In this document: one piece after another, positions 49,306 to 57,265 of the stretch
Numbering within the stretch: position 1 is the stretch's first letter
Layout of the letters: each line of letters starts with the position of its first letter
DNA from: Stutzerimonas stutzeri
GTDB lineage: Bacteria; Pseudomonadota; Gammaproteobacteria; Pseudomonadales; Pseudomonadaceae
DNA length: 64,000 nucleotides
Assembly: GCF_024451105.1 (NCBI RefSeq)
Contig: NZ_JANGEY010000001.1
Span: forward strand, 248,001 to 312,000
Reading direction: 5' to 3'
The notes under the pieces: generated by a model
Databases searched by the model: none
The model's input: the letters and a program-made list of their open reading frames with translations, nothing else
What the model was told of the DNA's origin: nothing
Made by a program: the position numbers and the translations under genes

Positions 49306-49322
49306 TGCAGGTCGCGTGCCAA
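49306..49322 (-). promoter_or_regulatory. Sigma-54 (-24/-12) promoter of the mini-pilin gene
   Basis: On the minus strand TTGGCACG (49322-49315), four bases, then CTGCA (49310-49306) match the TGGCACG-N4-TTGCA consensus with one mismatch and exact GG/GC spacing. Transcription would start near 49295, giving a leader of about 40 bases. P. aeruginosa pilA is likewise driven by RpoN with the activator PilR. A (C/G)TGTC-type motif is found on the minus strand near 49.36 kb, but a full PilR array could not be established. Confidence 0.8.
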
Positions 49323-49426
49323 CTTCGAAAAGCCGTCGCCCAGCGGGATCCGCGGCGACTTTCCGACAGTACGAGGGAGCATCAGCGGCAGGATGTGCCG
49401 TTTTTTGTCACACGAAGTGCAGGGGT

Positions 49427-49455
49427 TTGGCAGCATCGCGGCATTGCGCTATAAG
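49427..49455 (+). promoter_or_regulatory. Sigma-70 promoter for pilBCD
   Basis: TTGGCA (49427-49432) and TATAAG (49450-49455) stand exactly 17 bp apart, each with one mismatch to consensus, 33 bp before the pilB start. Confidence 0.7.
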
Positions 49456-49488
49456 GCAGCCACCGGAACCTGCAGGTTGCTCCCCCCC

Positions 49489-51189
49489 ATGAACGACTCC
49501 ATCCCTCTTACCGGCCTGGCCCGCCAGCTGGTGCTGGCCGAACTGCTGGACGCCAGGACGGCGCAGCAGGCCCAGGCCGAAGCCCAGCGCAACAAGATCC
49601 CGCTGGTCAGCCACCTGGTGCAGAACAAGCTGGTCAAGCCGCGGGCGCTGGCCGAGATGGCCGCCGAACAGTTCGGCCTGCCGTTGCTGGAGCTGAAGGC
49701 GCTGGACAAGGAGGTGCAGCCGAAGGAACTGGTCAGCGAGAAGCTGATCCGCCAGCACCGCGTGCTGCCGCTGCTCAAGCGCGGCAACCTGCTGTTCGTC
49801 GGCGTTTCCGACCCCACCAACCAGCAGGCCCTCCGCGACATCCAGTTCAGCACCGGGCTGACCGTCGAGGCCCTGCTGGTGGAAGACGACAAGCTCGGCG
49901 AAGCCATCGAGAAGTTCTTCGACAACGGCAACAGCGGCATGGAGGATCTGGGCGACGTCGACCTCGACGGCGTGGAGATGGAGCAGGGCGGCGAGAAGAA
50001 GGAGGAAGCCGCCGCCAACGAGGCCGACGACTCGCCGGTGGTCAAGTTCGTCAACAAGATGCTGCTGGACGCCATCCGCGGCGGCGCCTCGGACCTGCAC
50101 TTCGAGCCCTACGAGAAGAGCTACCGGGTGCGCTTCCGTACCGACGGCATGCTCCACGAGGTGGCCAGGCCGCCGATCCAGCTGGCCAGCCGCATCGCCG
50201 CGCGCCTCAAGGTGATGTCCGCCATGGACATCTCCGAGCGACGCAAGCCGCAGGACGGGCGGATCAAGCTGAAGATCTCCGCCAACAAGGCCATCGACTT
50301 CCGGGTCAACACCTGCCCGACCCTGTGGGGCGAGAAGATCGTCATGCGGATCCTCGACCCGTCCAGCGCGCAGATGGGTATCGACGCCCTCGGTTACGAG
50401 GAGGCTCAGAAGGAGCTGTATCTCAAGGCGCTCAGCCAGCCGCAGGGGATGATCCTGGTCACCGGTCCGACCGGCTCGGGCAAGACGGTGTCGCTGTACA
50501 CCGGCCTGAACATCCTCAACACCCCGGACATCAACATCTCCACCGCCGAGGACCCGGTGGAGATCAACCTGGAGGGCATCAACCAGGTCAACGTCAACCC
50601 CAAGCAGGGCATGGACTTCTCCCAGGCGCTGCGCGCCTTCCTGCGCCAGGATCCGGACGTGATCATGGTCGGCGAGATCCGCGACCTGGAAACCGCCGAG
50701 ATCGCCGTCAAGGCGGCGCAGACCGGCCACATGGTGATGTCCACCCTGCACACCAACAGCGCCGCGGAAACCCTGACCCGCCTGCGCAACATGGGCGTGC
50801 CGTCGTTCAACATCGCCACTTCGGTCAACCTGATCATCGCCCAGCGCCTGGCCCGGCGCCTGTGCCCGCAATGCAAGAAGGTCCACGACCTGCCGAAGGA
50901 GGTGCTGCTCAAGGAAGGCTTCCCGGAGGAGCAGATCGGCAGGTTCAAGCTCTACCAGCCGGTGGGCTGCGACGCCTGCAAGGGCGGCTACAAGGGCCGA
51001 GTAGGTATTTATGAAGTGGTTAAAATCACCCCGGCCCTTCAGCGGATTATCATGGAGGAAGGCAACTCCATCCAAATCTCGGACAAGGCTCGCGAGGAAG
51101 GCTTCAACGACCTGCGCACCTCGGGCCTGCTCAAGGCCATGCAGGGCCTGACCAGCCTCGAGGAAGTCAACCGCGTGACCAAGGACTAA
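49489..51189 (+). CDS. pilB: Type IV pilus assembly ATPase PilB
   Basis: PilB is the hexameric motor that drives pilus extension at the inner membrane. The 566-residue product equals the length of P. aeruginosa PilB. It has an N-terminal T2SSE/MshEN domain, Walker A GPTGSGKT (residues 326-333), an Asp box, Walker B with Glu396 (VIMVGEIRD), the His box and a zinc site with Cys459, Cys462, Cys494 and Cys497. The ATG at 49489 is chosen for this length and because upstream in-frame codons cross the promoter. pilC follows 2 bp later. Confidence 0.98.
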   Translation: MNDSIPLTGLARQLVLAELLDARTAQQAQAEAQRNKIPLVSHLVQNKLVKPRALAEMAAEQFGLPLLELKALDKEVQPKELVSEKLIRQHRVLPLLKRGNLLFVGVSDPTNQQALRDIQFSTGLTVEALLVEDDKLGEAIEKFFDNGNSGMEDLGDVDLDGVEMEQGGEKKEEAAANEADDSPVVKFVNKMLLDAIRGGASDLHFEPYEKSYRVRFRTDGMLHEVARPPIQLASRIAARLKVMSAMDISERRKPQDGRIKLKISANKAIDFRVNTCPTLWGEKIVMRILDPSSAQMGIDALGYEEAQKELYLKALSQPQGMILVTGPTGSGKTVSLYTGLNILNTPDINISTAEDPVEINLEGINQVNVNPKQGMDFSQALRAFLRQDPDVIMVGEIRDLETAEIAVKAAQTGHMVMSTLHTNSAAETLTRLRNMGVPSFNIATSVNLIIAQRLARRLCPQCKKVHDLPKEVLLKEGFPEEQIGRFKLYQPVGCDACKGGYKGRVGIYEVVKITPALQRIIMEEGNSIQISDKAREEGFNDLRTSGLLKAMQGLTSLEEVNRVTKD

Positions 51190-51191
51190 CC

Positions 51192-52412
51192 ATGGCGGAA
51201 AAAGCGTTACAGAACAGCACCTTCGTCTGGGAAGGGACCGACCGCAAGGGCGCCAGGATCAAGGGCGAGATCAGCGGCCTGAACCCCAACCTGGTCAAGG
51301 CGCAGTTGCGCAAGCAGGGCATCAACCCGCTCAAGGTCCGCAAGAAGGCCAAGCCGCTGTTCGGTGCCGGCAAGCCGATCAAGCCGCTGGACATCGCCTT
51401 CTTCACCCGGCAGATGGCCACCATGATGAAGTCCGGCGTGCCGCTGCTGCAGTCGTTCGACATCATCGCCGAGGGGGTGGAAAACCCCAACATGCGCACC
51501 TTGGTACTGGACATCAAGCAGGAGGTGGCCGCCGGCAACAGCCTAGCCAGCGCGCTGCGCAAGAAGCCCAAGTACTTCGACGACCTCTACTGCAACCTGG
51601 TGGAGTCCGGCGAGCAGTCCGGCGCGCTGGAAACCCTGCTCGACCGCATCGCCACCTACAAGGAAAAGACCGAGGCGCTCAAGGCCAAGGTGAAGAAGGC
51701 GATGACCTACCCCATCGCGGTGATCGTGGTAGCGGTCATCGTCACCGCGATCCTGCTGATCAAGGTGGTGCCGCAGTTCGAGGATGTGTTCGCCGGCTTC
51801 GGCGCCGAACTGCCGGGCTTCACCCAGATGGTGGTCAACCTGTCGCGGGGCCTGCAGGAGTGGTGGTTCGTCCTCCTGGCGGGGCTGTTCGCCTTCGCCT
51901 TCGGCTTCAAGCAGATCTACGGCCGCTCGGCGAAGTTCCGCGACCAGATGGACCGCGCCATCCTCAAGCTGCCGCTGGTCGGCGACATCACCTACAAGAG
52001 CGCGGTGGCGCGCTATGCGCGGACCCTGTCGACCACCTTCTCGGCCGGCGTGCCGCTGGTCGAGGCGCTCGACTCGGTGGCCGGCGCCGCCGGCAACGTG
52101 GTGTTCCGCAACGCGGTCGGCCGCATCAAGCAGGACGTGTCCAGCGGCATGCAGCTGAACTTCTCGATGAAGGCCACCAACGTCTTCCCGGCCCTGGCCG
52201 TGCAGATGACCTCGATCGGCGAGGAAGCCGGTTCGCTGGACTACATGCTCGACAAGGTGGCAGAGTTCTACGAGGGCGAAGTGGACAACATGGTGGACAA
52301 CCTGACCACGCTGATGGAGCCGATGATCATGGCCGTGCTCGGCGTGCTGGTCGGCGGCCTGATCATCGCCATGTACCTGCCAATCTTCACCCTGGGCTCC
52401 GTCGTCGGCTGA
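51192..52412 (+). CDS. pilC: Type IV pilus inner-membrane platform PilC
   Basis: PilC is the platform protein on which PilB and PilT act to move pilin subunits. The 406-residue product has two T2SSF domains (about residues 75-195 and 278-400) and three to four membrane segments (IAVIVVAVIVTAILLIKVVP and others). It is contiguous with pilB and pilD. No pilT is present in the window, as expected, since pilT lies elsewhere in pseudomonads. Confidence 0.97.
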   Translation: MAEKALQNSTFVWEGTDRKGARIKGEISGLNPNLVKAQLRKQGINPLKVRKKAKPLFGAGKPIKPLDIAFFTRQMATMMKSGVPLLQSFDIIAEGVENPNMRTLVLDIKQEVAAGNSLASALRKKPKYFDDLYCNLVESGEQSGALETLLDRIATYKEKTEALKAKVKKAMTYPIAVIVVAVIVTAILLIKVVPQFEDVFAGFGAELPGFTQMVVNLSRGLQEWWFVLLAGLFAFAFGFKQIYGRSAKFRDQMDRAILKLPLVGDITYKSAVARYARTLSTTFSAGVPLVEALDSVAGAAGNVVFRNAVGRIKQDVSSGMQLNFSMKATNVFPALAVQMTSIGEEAGSLDYMLDKVAEFYEGEVDNMVDNLTTLMEPMIMAVLGVLVGGLIIAMYLPIFTLGSVVG

Positions 52413-53288
52413 ATGAACATCGTCGAATTCCTGGCCGGCGACGCGCTGGCCTTCGTCCTCTGCGCCGGCTTCCTCGGCCTGCTGGTCGGCAGCTTCCTCA
52501 ACGTGGTGGTCTATCGCCTGCCGATCATGATGCAGCGCGAGTGGCAGGCCCAGGCGCGCGAGGTGCTGGAGCTGCCCGAGGCCGAGCCGGTCGAGCGCTT
52601 CAACCTGCTGCTGCCGGACTCCAGCTGCCCGCACTGCGGGCACCGGATCAGGCCGTGGGAGAACGTCCCGCTGCTCAGCTGGCTGGCCCTGCGCGGGCGC
52701 TGTGCGGCCTGCCGGGCGCCGATCGGCAAGCGCTATCCGCTGGTGGAACTGGCCTGCGGCCTGCTCTCCGGGTTCGTCGCCTGGCACTTCGGCTTCACCT
52801 GGCAGGCCGGCGCGGCGCTGCTGCTGAGCTGGGGGCTGCTGGCGATGAGCCTGATCGACGCCGACCACCAGTTGCTGCCGGACGTGCTGGTGCTGCCGCT
52901 GCTGTGGCTGGGGCTGATCGTCAACCAGAGCGGGCTGTTCGCCAGCCCGTCCGATGCCTTCTGGGGCGCGGTGGCCGGCTACCTGAGCCTGTGGTCGGTG
53001 TACTGGTTGTTCAAGCTGGCGACCGGCAAGGAGGGCATGGGCCACGGCGACTTCAAGCTGCTGGCGATGCTCGGCGCCTGGGGCGGCTGGCAGATCCTGC
53101 CGCTGACCATCCTGCTGTCCTCGGTGGTCGGCGCGGTGCTCGGCATCCTGATCCTGCGCCTGCGCGGCGCCGAGAGCGGCACCCCCCTGCCCTTCGGCCC
53201 CTACCTGGCCGTCGCCGGCTGGATCGCGCTGCTGTGGGGCGAGCAGATCACCAGCGGCTATCTGCAGTTTGCCGGCTTCGGCGGCTGA
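52413..53288 (+). CDS. pilD: Prepilin peptidase / N-methyltransferase PilD
   Basis: PilD cuts the leader of prepilins and pseudopilins after Gly and methylates the new Phe1. The 291-residue membrane protein has the zinc motif cysteines Cys72, Cys75, Cys97 and Cys100 and the catalytic aspartates Asp149 ([11 protein letters not shown]) and Asp213 (GMGHGDFK), the positions known for P. aeruginosa PilD. It begins immediately after the pilC stop codon. It would process both mini-pilins. Confidence 0.98.
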   Translation: MNIVEFLAGDALAFVLCAGFLGLLVGSFLNVVVYRLPIMMQREWQAQAREVLELPEAEPVERFNLLLPDSSCPHCGHRIRPWENVPLLSWLALRGRCAACRAPIGKRYPLVELACGLLSGFVAWHFGFTWQAGAALLLSWGLLAMSLIDADHQLLPDVLVLPLLWLGLIVNQSGLFASPSDAFWGAVAGYLSLWSVYWLFKLATGKEGMGHGDFKLLAMLGAWGGWQILPLTILLSSVVGAVLGILILRLRGAESGTPLPFGPYLAVAGWIALLWGEQITSGYLQFAGFGG

Positions 53289-53383
53289 CCTTCCGCCCCT
53301 CTCCGCCACGGCGAGGGGCTACCTGTGGAGCCCCGTCGGCAACCGGGCGATAATGCGCCCATCGCGGCAACGGAGCCTCCCCC

Positions 53384-53995
53384 ATGAAACCCTGGACCCT
53401 CGGCCTGACCGGCGGCATCGGCAGCGGCAAGAGCGCCGCCGCCGACCACTTCGCCAGCCTCGGCGTGCATCTGGTGGATGCCGACCAGGCGGCGCGCTGG
53501 GTGGTGGAGCCCGGGCGGCCGGCGCTGACCCACATCGTCGACCGCTTCGGCGCGCAGATCCTCCAGGAAGATGGCGCGCTGGACCGGGCGGCGCTGCGCG
53601 CGCGGATCTTCCAGGCCCCGGAGGAGCGCCGGTGGCTGGAGCAGCTGTTGCACCCGCTGATCCGCGCGGAGATGCGCTGTGCGCTGGAGGAGGCCCGTTC
53701 GCCCTATGCCATCCTGGTCTCGCCGCTGCTGGTGGAGTCGGCCGCGCAGCGGCAGATGAGCCAGCGCGTGCTGGTGGTGGACGTTCCGCAAGAGGTGCAG
53801 ATCCAGCGTACCGTCCAGCGCGACCGGGTGCCGGAGGAGCAGGTGCGCGCCATCCTGCAGGCCCAGGCCAGCCGCGAGGAGCGCCTGAGCCATGCCCACG
53901 ACGTGCTGGTCAACGACCGCGACCTGGCCTGGCTGCAGCGCGAGGTGGAACGCCTGCACGACTTCTATCTGACCCTGCGAGGAGGCCGGCGATGA
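53384..53995 (+). CDS. coaE: Dephospho-CoA kinase
   Basis: CoaE phosphorylates dephospho-CoA, the last step of coenzyme A synthesis. The 203-residue product has the P-loop GGIGSGKS at residues 10-17, the substrate segment [14 protein letters not shown] and the lid region [23 protein letters not shown] 30 bp upstream may be its -10 box. Its stop overlaps the yacG start by 4 bp. Confidence 0.96.
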   Translation: MKPWTLGLTGGIGSGKSAAADHFASLGVHLVDADQAARWVVEPGRPALTHIVDRFGAQILQEDGALDRAALRARIFQAPEERRWLEQLLHPLIRAEMRCALEEARSPYAILVSPLLVESAAQRQMSQRVLVVDVPQEVQIQRTVQRDRVPEEQVRAILQAQASREERLSHAHDVLVNDRDLAWLQREVERLHDFYLTLRGGRR

Positions 53996-54201
53996 CCGAG
54001 ACCAACAAGCCCCTGAGCGTCGCCTGCCCGACCTGCGCTGCGCAGGTCGAGTGGAGCGCCGACAACCCGTTCCGGCCCTTCTGCTGCGAGCGCTGCAAGC
54101 TGATCGACCTCGGCGCCTGGGCCGCCGAGGAGCACGCGATTCCCGGCGACGGCCTGGAAGACGAGCTGTTCGGCGACGAACTGGACGGCTCGCGGCACTG
54201 A
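53992..54201 (+). CDS. yacG: DNA gyrase inhibitor / zinc protein YacG
   Basis: YacG is a small zinc protein that binds GyrB and inhibits DNA gyrase in E. coli. The 69-residue product has four zinc-binding cysteines (Cys12, Cys15, Cys31 and Cys35, CPTC and CCERC) and an acidic C-terminal tail. It overlaps coaE (ATGA) and lies in the standard pilD-coaE-yacG order. Confidence 0.95.
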   Translation: MTETNKPLSVACPTCAAQVEWSADNPFRPFCCERCKLIDLGAWAAEEHAIPGDGLEDELFGDELDGSRH

Positions 54202-54204
54202 CCC

Positions 54205-54969
54205 ATGAACAACGATCGCCACTTCGACGAGCTGGCCAGCCGTTTCGCCGAGAAGATCTACGGCGGCGCCAAGGGCGCCATCCGCCTCGCCGTGTTGCAG
54301 GCCGACCTCGAGGAGGCGCTGCCCGAGCGACGCCTGCGGGTGCTCGACGTCGGCGCCGGGCTCGGCCACATGAGCCTGTGGCTGGCCAGCCACGGCCACG
54401 CCGTGACCCTCGCCGAGCCGGCCGCACCGATGCTCGATGGCGCCCGCGCGCGCTTCGCCGCGGCCGGCCTGCCGGCCAGCTTCGTCCAGGCGCCCTGGCA
54501 GGAGCTGCTCGGCCAGTTCCGCGAGCCCTTCGATCTGGTGCTCTGCCACGCGGTACTCGAGTGGCTGGCCGAACCGCCGGCGATCCTGCCGGTGCTGCAC
54601 CAGCTGGTAGCCGCCGACGGCTGGCTGTCGCTGGCCTTCTACAACCGCGACGCGCTGATCTACCGCAACCTGCTCAAGGGACACTTCCGCAAGCTGCGCC
54701 GCGAACGCTTCGCCGGCGAAGGGCGGAGCCTGACGCCCCAGCAGCCGCTCGACCCGCGCGAGCTGGCCGGACAGTTGGCGGCGTGGTTCCGCATCGAGCA
54801 GCAGAGCGGCGTGCGGGTGTTCCACGACTACATGCCGGGCGAGTTCCAGGCCCGCGCCGATGCGACCGAGCTCGTCGAGATGGAGCTGGCCTACCGCCGC
54901 CATCCGGCCTTCGCCGGGCTCGGCCGCTACCTGCACTGGCTGTGCCGGCCGCAGCCGGACGGGGGTTGA
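54205..54969 (+). CDS. SAM-dependent methyltransferase, CmoM-like
   Basis: The 254-residue protein is a class I methyltransferase with motif I VLDVGAGLGHMSLWLA. Its N-terminal FDELASRFAEKIYGGAKGAIRLAVLQADL and the later YNRDALIYRNLLKGHFRK are typical of CmoM (SmtA/YcbP). CmoM methylates 5-carboxymethoxyuridine in tRNA wobble positions. It starts 3 bp after yacG, so the two are probably in one transcript. Confidence 0.85.
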   Translation: MNNDRHFDELASRFAEKIYGGAKGAIRLAVLQADLEEALPERRLRVLDVGAGLGHMSLWLASHGHAVTLAEPAAPMLDGARARFAAAGLPASFVQAPWQELLGQFREPFDLVLCHAVLEWLAEPPAILPVLHQLVAADGWLSLAFYNRDALIYRNLLKGHFRKLRRERFAGEGRSLTPQQPLDPRELAGQLAAWFRIEQQSGVRVFHDYMPGEFQARADATELVEMELAYRRHPAFAGLGRYLHWLCRPQPDGG

Positions 54970-55026
54970 AAGCCCAGCCGCACGGCCGCAAGCTGAACGC
55001 CAGGCCCGCCCTCCGGAGCTGAAGCC

Positions 55027-55605
55027 ATGCCCGTGCGCCCCGCAGTCCTGATCCTCTGCGCCGCCCTCGCCGGCTGCCAGGCCAACCCCTACTCGGCCAG
55101 CCGAGTGCCCTACCCGCCGCCGCCCACGGATCCCGGCACGGCGCGCATGCTCGATCCGGGCAGCTATCCGGCCGGCACGCCCAGCTTCGCCCGGCACCGC
55201 AACTGGCAGTGGCACGCGCCGCTCGATGCGACGCTGGCCGAGATCGTCGGCGGCGAACTCGAGCGGCGCGGCCTGCGTCCGGCCACTGCGAGCAACCCGG
55301 CCACCCTGAGCCTGCTGGTGCACCAGCGCAGCGTCATCCGTCAACGCCTGGTGTACGACGATCCCTGGCTCGACGTCGGCTACCGCCGCTTCCACCGCCG
55401 CTACGGCTACTGGGCCGGCGCGCCCTATCCGCCGACGCGCAGCGTCACCTACCGGGTCGTCGAGGTCGAGCTGGTGTTCTTCGACGCCAGCGGCGGCGAG
55501 CCGCTCTGGCGCGGCACGGGCAGTGCCACGCTCGATGGCCGGCGACAGGCCGACGCCCTGCGCCAGGCGCTGCGCCGGGCGCTGGACGGTTTTCCGCCGC
55601 CTTGA
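55027..55605 (+). CDS. DUF4136 lipoprotein (first of two)
   Basis: The 192-residue product has a lipoprotein signal peptide with lipobox LAGC (cysteine at about residue 17). It is followed by a proline-rich linker and a DUF4136-like domain (about 50-190), including VTYRVVEVELVFFDASGGEPLWRGTGSATL. The function of the family is unknown; it is a common outer-membrane lipoprotein class in pseudomonads. A second, divergent member follows, so the pair probably arose by duplication. Confidence 0.82.
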   Translation: MPVRPAVLILCAALAGCQANPYSASRVPYPPPPTDPGTARMLDPGSYPAGTPSFARHRNWQWHAPLDATLAEIVGGELERRGLRPATASNPATLSLLVHQRSVIRQRLVYDDPWLDVGYRRFHRRYGYWAGAPYPPTRSVTYRVVEVELVFFDASGGEPLWRGTGSATLDGRRQADALRQALRRALDGFPPP

Positions 55606-55678
55606 CCTGTGCCCGGCGCGGGCCCACTGTTATCGACACGACGCCGATCCCGGCGCCCATCGCCCCCGGGAGACCAGC

Positions 55679-56245
55679 ATGTTCCGCCGTCCGTTTCTCA
55701 TCGTCGCGCTGCTCGGCCTGGCCGCCTGCCAGAGCATCCAGCTCGACCAGGACTACGACCCCCAGCGCGACTTCGCCGTCCTGCGGACCTGGAGCTGGCT
55801 GGAGCCGGCCGTGCAGTACCGGCCGGACGATCCGCGCCTGATCAGCGACCTCACCGAGCAGCGCCTGCGCCAGGCCGTCGCCCGACAGCTGGAGCAGCGC
55901 GGCCTGCACCAGGCGCCGCCCGGCGCGGCGGCCGACGTCCGGGTGCAGGCCTTCCTGATCGTCGACCAGCGCCAGCAGCAGGTCGCCACCTACTACGGTG
56001 GCGGCCTGCTGGCCGATCGTCATGACCGGCTGTGGGCCTCGCCTGGCGTCGCCGAGGTACGCACCCTCGACTACCGGGTCGGCACCTTGCAACTGGACTT
56101 CCTCGACCGGGAAGGCCGGCTGGTCTGGCGCGGCAGCGGCACGCAGACCCTGCGCCGCGCCCCCGGCTCGCCGCAGGAGCGCGCCGCCGCCCTGCACGAG
56201 ACGGTAGCGAGGATCCTCGAACAGTACCCGCCGCGGCGGCGCTGA
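55679..56245 (+). CDS. DUF4136 lipoprotein (second of two)
   Basis: The 188-residue product has the lipobox LAAC (cysteine near residue 17), then the standard DUF4136 start LDQDYDPQRDFAVLRTWSW and the LDYRVGTLQLDFLDREGRLVWRGSG segment. It resembles the preceding lipoprotein in its C-terminal half (LxFxD..G.LxWRG.G). The ATG at 55679 follows a GGGAGA site. Function unknown. Confidence 0.85.
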   Translation: MFRRPFLIVALLGLAACQSIQLDQDYDPQRDFAVLRTWSWLEPAVQYRPDDPRLISDLTEQRLRQAVARQLEQRGLHQAPPGAAADVRVQAFLIVDQRQQQVATYYGGGLLADRHDRLWASPGVAEVRTLDYRVGTLQLDFLDREGRLVWRGSGTQTLRRAPGSPQERAAALHETVARILEQYPPRRR

Positions 56246-56248
56246 AGC

Positions 56249-56611
56249 ATGGCGCAGCGCATCCTGATCCTGGTCGCCAGCGGCCCGAGCACGCCCCTGC
56301 GCTGCGCCACACCCTTCCACATCGCCACCCTGCTGGCCTGCATGGACGCCGAGGTGACCCTGTTTCTCACCGGCGAGGGCGTGCAGCTGGCGCGCGCGGA
56401 GATCGCCGACACGCTGTGCGCCGTCGACGGCGGCGAGCCGCTGCGCCACTTCATCCGCCAGGCCAGGAGCGCCGGGGCGCGCCTGCTGATGTGCCGCGCG
56501 CCCGGTGTGCCGCTGCACGCATACCGGCTGATTGAGGAGGTCGAGACGGCCACCAGCGGCGGCGAGCTGGCGCAGATGATCCTCGAATACGACCGCGTGC
56601 TGACCCTCTGA
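56249..56611 (+). CDS. DsrE/F-like sulfur-relay protein
   Basis: The 120-residue protein has the DsrE-like fold: RILILVASGPSTPLRCATPFHIATLLACMDAEVTLFLTGEGVQL and a later cysteine in LLMCRAPGVPL. Cysteines at residues 19, 31, 57 and about 82 are present, but the classical DsrE sulfur-carrier position is not certain. It begins 3 bp after the second DUF4136 gene. With a GcvH-like gene next to it, it may bind or move persulfide sulfur; this is inference. Confidence 0.8.
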   Translation: MAQRILILVASGPSTPLRCATPFHIATLLACMDAEVTLFLTGEGVQLARAEIADTLCAVDGGEPLRHFIRQARSAGARLLMCRAPGVPLHAYRLIEEVETATSGGELAQMILEYDRVLTL

Positions 56612-56636
56612 GCGACTCGACCAGCAAGGAGCGCCC

Positions 56637-57116
56637 ATGAGCGAGATCCTCACCCTCAACGGCCTGCCCTTCCCCGCCGAGCTGCTCTACGCCCCGGCCT
56701 ACAACCTGTGGTTGCGCGAGGAGCCCGACGGCAGCGTCACCCTAGGCCTGAGCGCCTACGGCTGCGCGCTGTACGGGCAGATCTTCGCCTTCACTCCCAG
56801 GCGCGCCGGCCTGCATGTCGAGGCCGACCGCAGCTTCGGCGTGGTCGAGTTCGCCAAGGCCGCCAGCTCGGCGCGCAGCCCGCTGGCCGGCGTGCTGGTC
56901 GAGGGCAATGCACGCGTGCAGGAGCAACCGGCGCTGATCGACCGCGACTGCTATGGCGAGGGCTGGCTGGCAAGGATCAGGCCCGACGACTGGCCGGCGG
57001 CCCGCACCGGCTTCGTCAGCGGTGCGGCAGCGCTGGCCGCCTTCGCCGAGCAGATGCGTCTGGACAATTTCGACCCGCAGGCACTCGGAGTGCAGGCGCT
57101 GCAGTGGAAAACCTGA
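56637..57116 (+). CDS. GcvH-like lipoyl-domain protein
   Basis: The 159-residue protein resembles the H protein of the glycine cleavage system, but it is longer than the usual 127-130 residues. The lipoyl-lysine candidate is Lys74 in VVEFAKAASSARSPLAG, where true GcvH has ESVKA, and the C-terminal GEGWLARIRPDD matches the family. An N-terminal extension and a C-terminal part after residue 120 are extra. No gcvP or gcvT is nearby. Together with the adjoining DsrE-like gene it may be a lipoate-binding carrier for sulfur or one-carbon metabolism. The gene ends 12 bp from the convergent tRNA-Sec. Confidence 0.78.
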   Translation: MSEILTLNGLPFPAELLYAPAYNLWLREEPDGSVTLGLSAYGCALYGQIFAFTPRRAGLHVEADRSFGVVEFAKAASSARSPLAGVLVEGNARVQEQPALIDRDCYGEGWLARIRPDDWPAARTGFVSGAAALAAFAEQMRLDNFDPQALGVQALQWKT

Positions 57117-57128
57117 AGGGAAGAAAAG

Positions 57129-57224
57129 TGGCGGAAGGCAGTGAGAGTCGAACTCACCCGGGAACGGCTGCCGTCCCCAACCGGGTTTGAAGCCCGGCCG
57201 CGCCACCGGGCGCGAATGCCTTCC
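57129..57224 (-). tRNA. selC: Selenocysteine tRNA, anticodon TCA
   Basis: The 96-base gene folds as tRNA-Sec: an eight-base-pair acceptor stem (GGAAGGCA with TGCCTTCC), discriminator G, encoded CCA, a long variable arm, and anticodon TCA (plus-strand TGA at 57188-57190) in a CTTCAAA loop. The length and 8-bp acceptor exclude an ordinary tRNA. It lies just downstream of selB on the same strand, next to its elongation factor gene and the selenoprotein formate dehydrogenase operon. Confidence 0.98.
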
Positions 57225-57265
57225 CTGTCTCGCGGGCGGCGTGCCGGATGGCACGCCAGTAGAGC

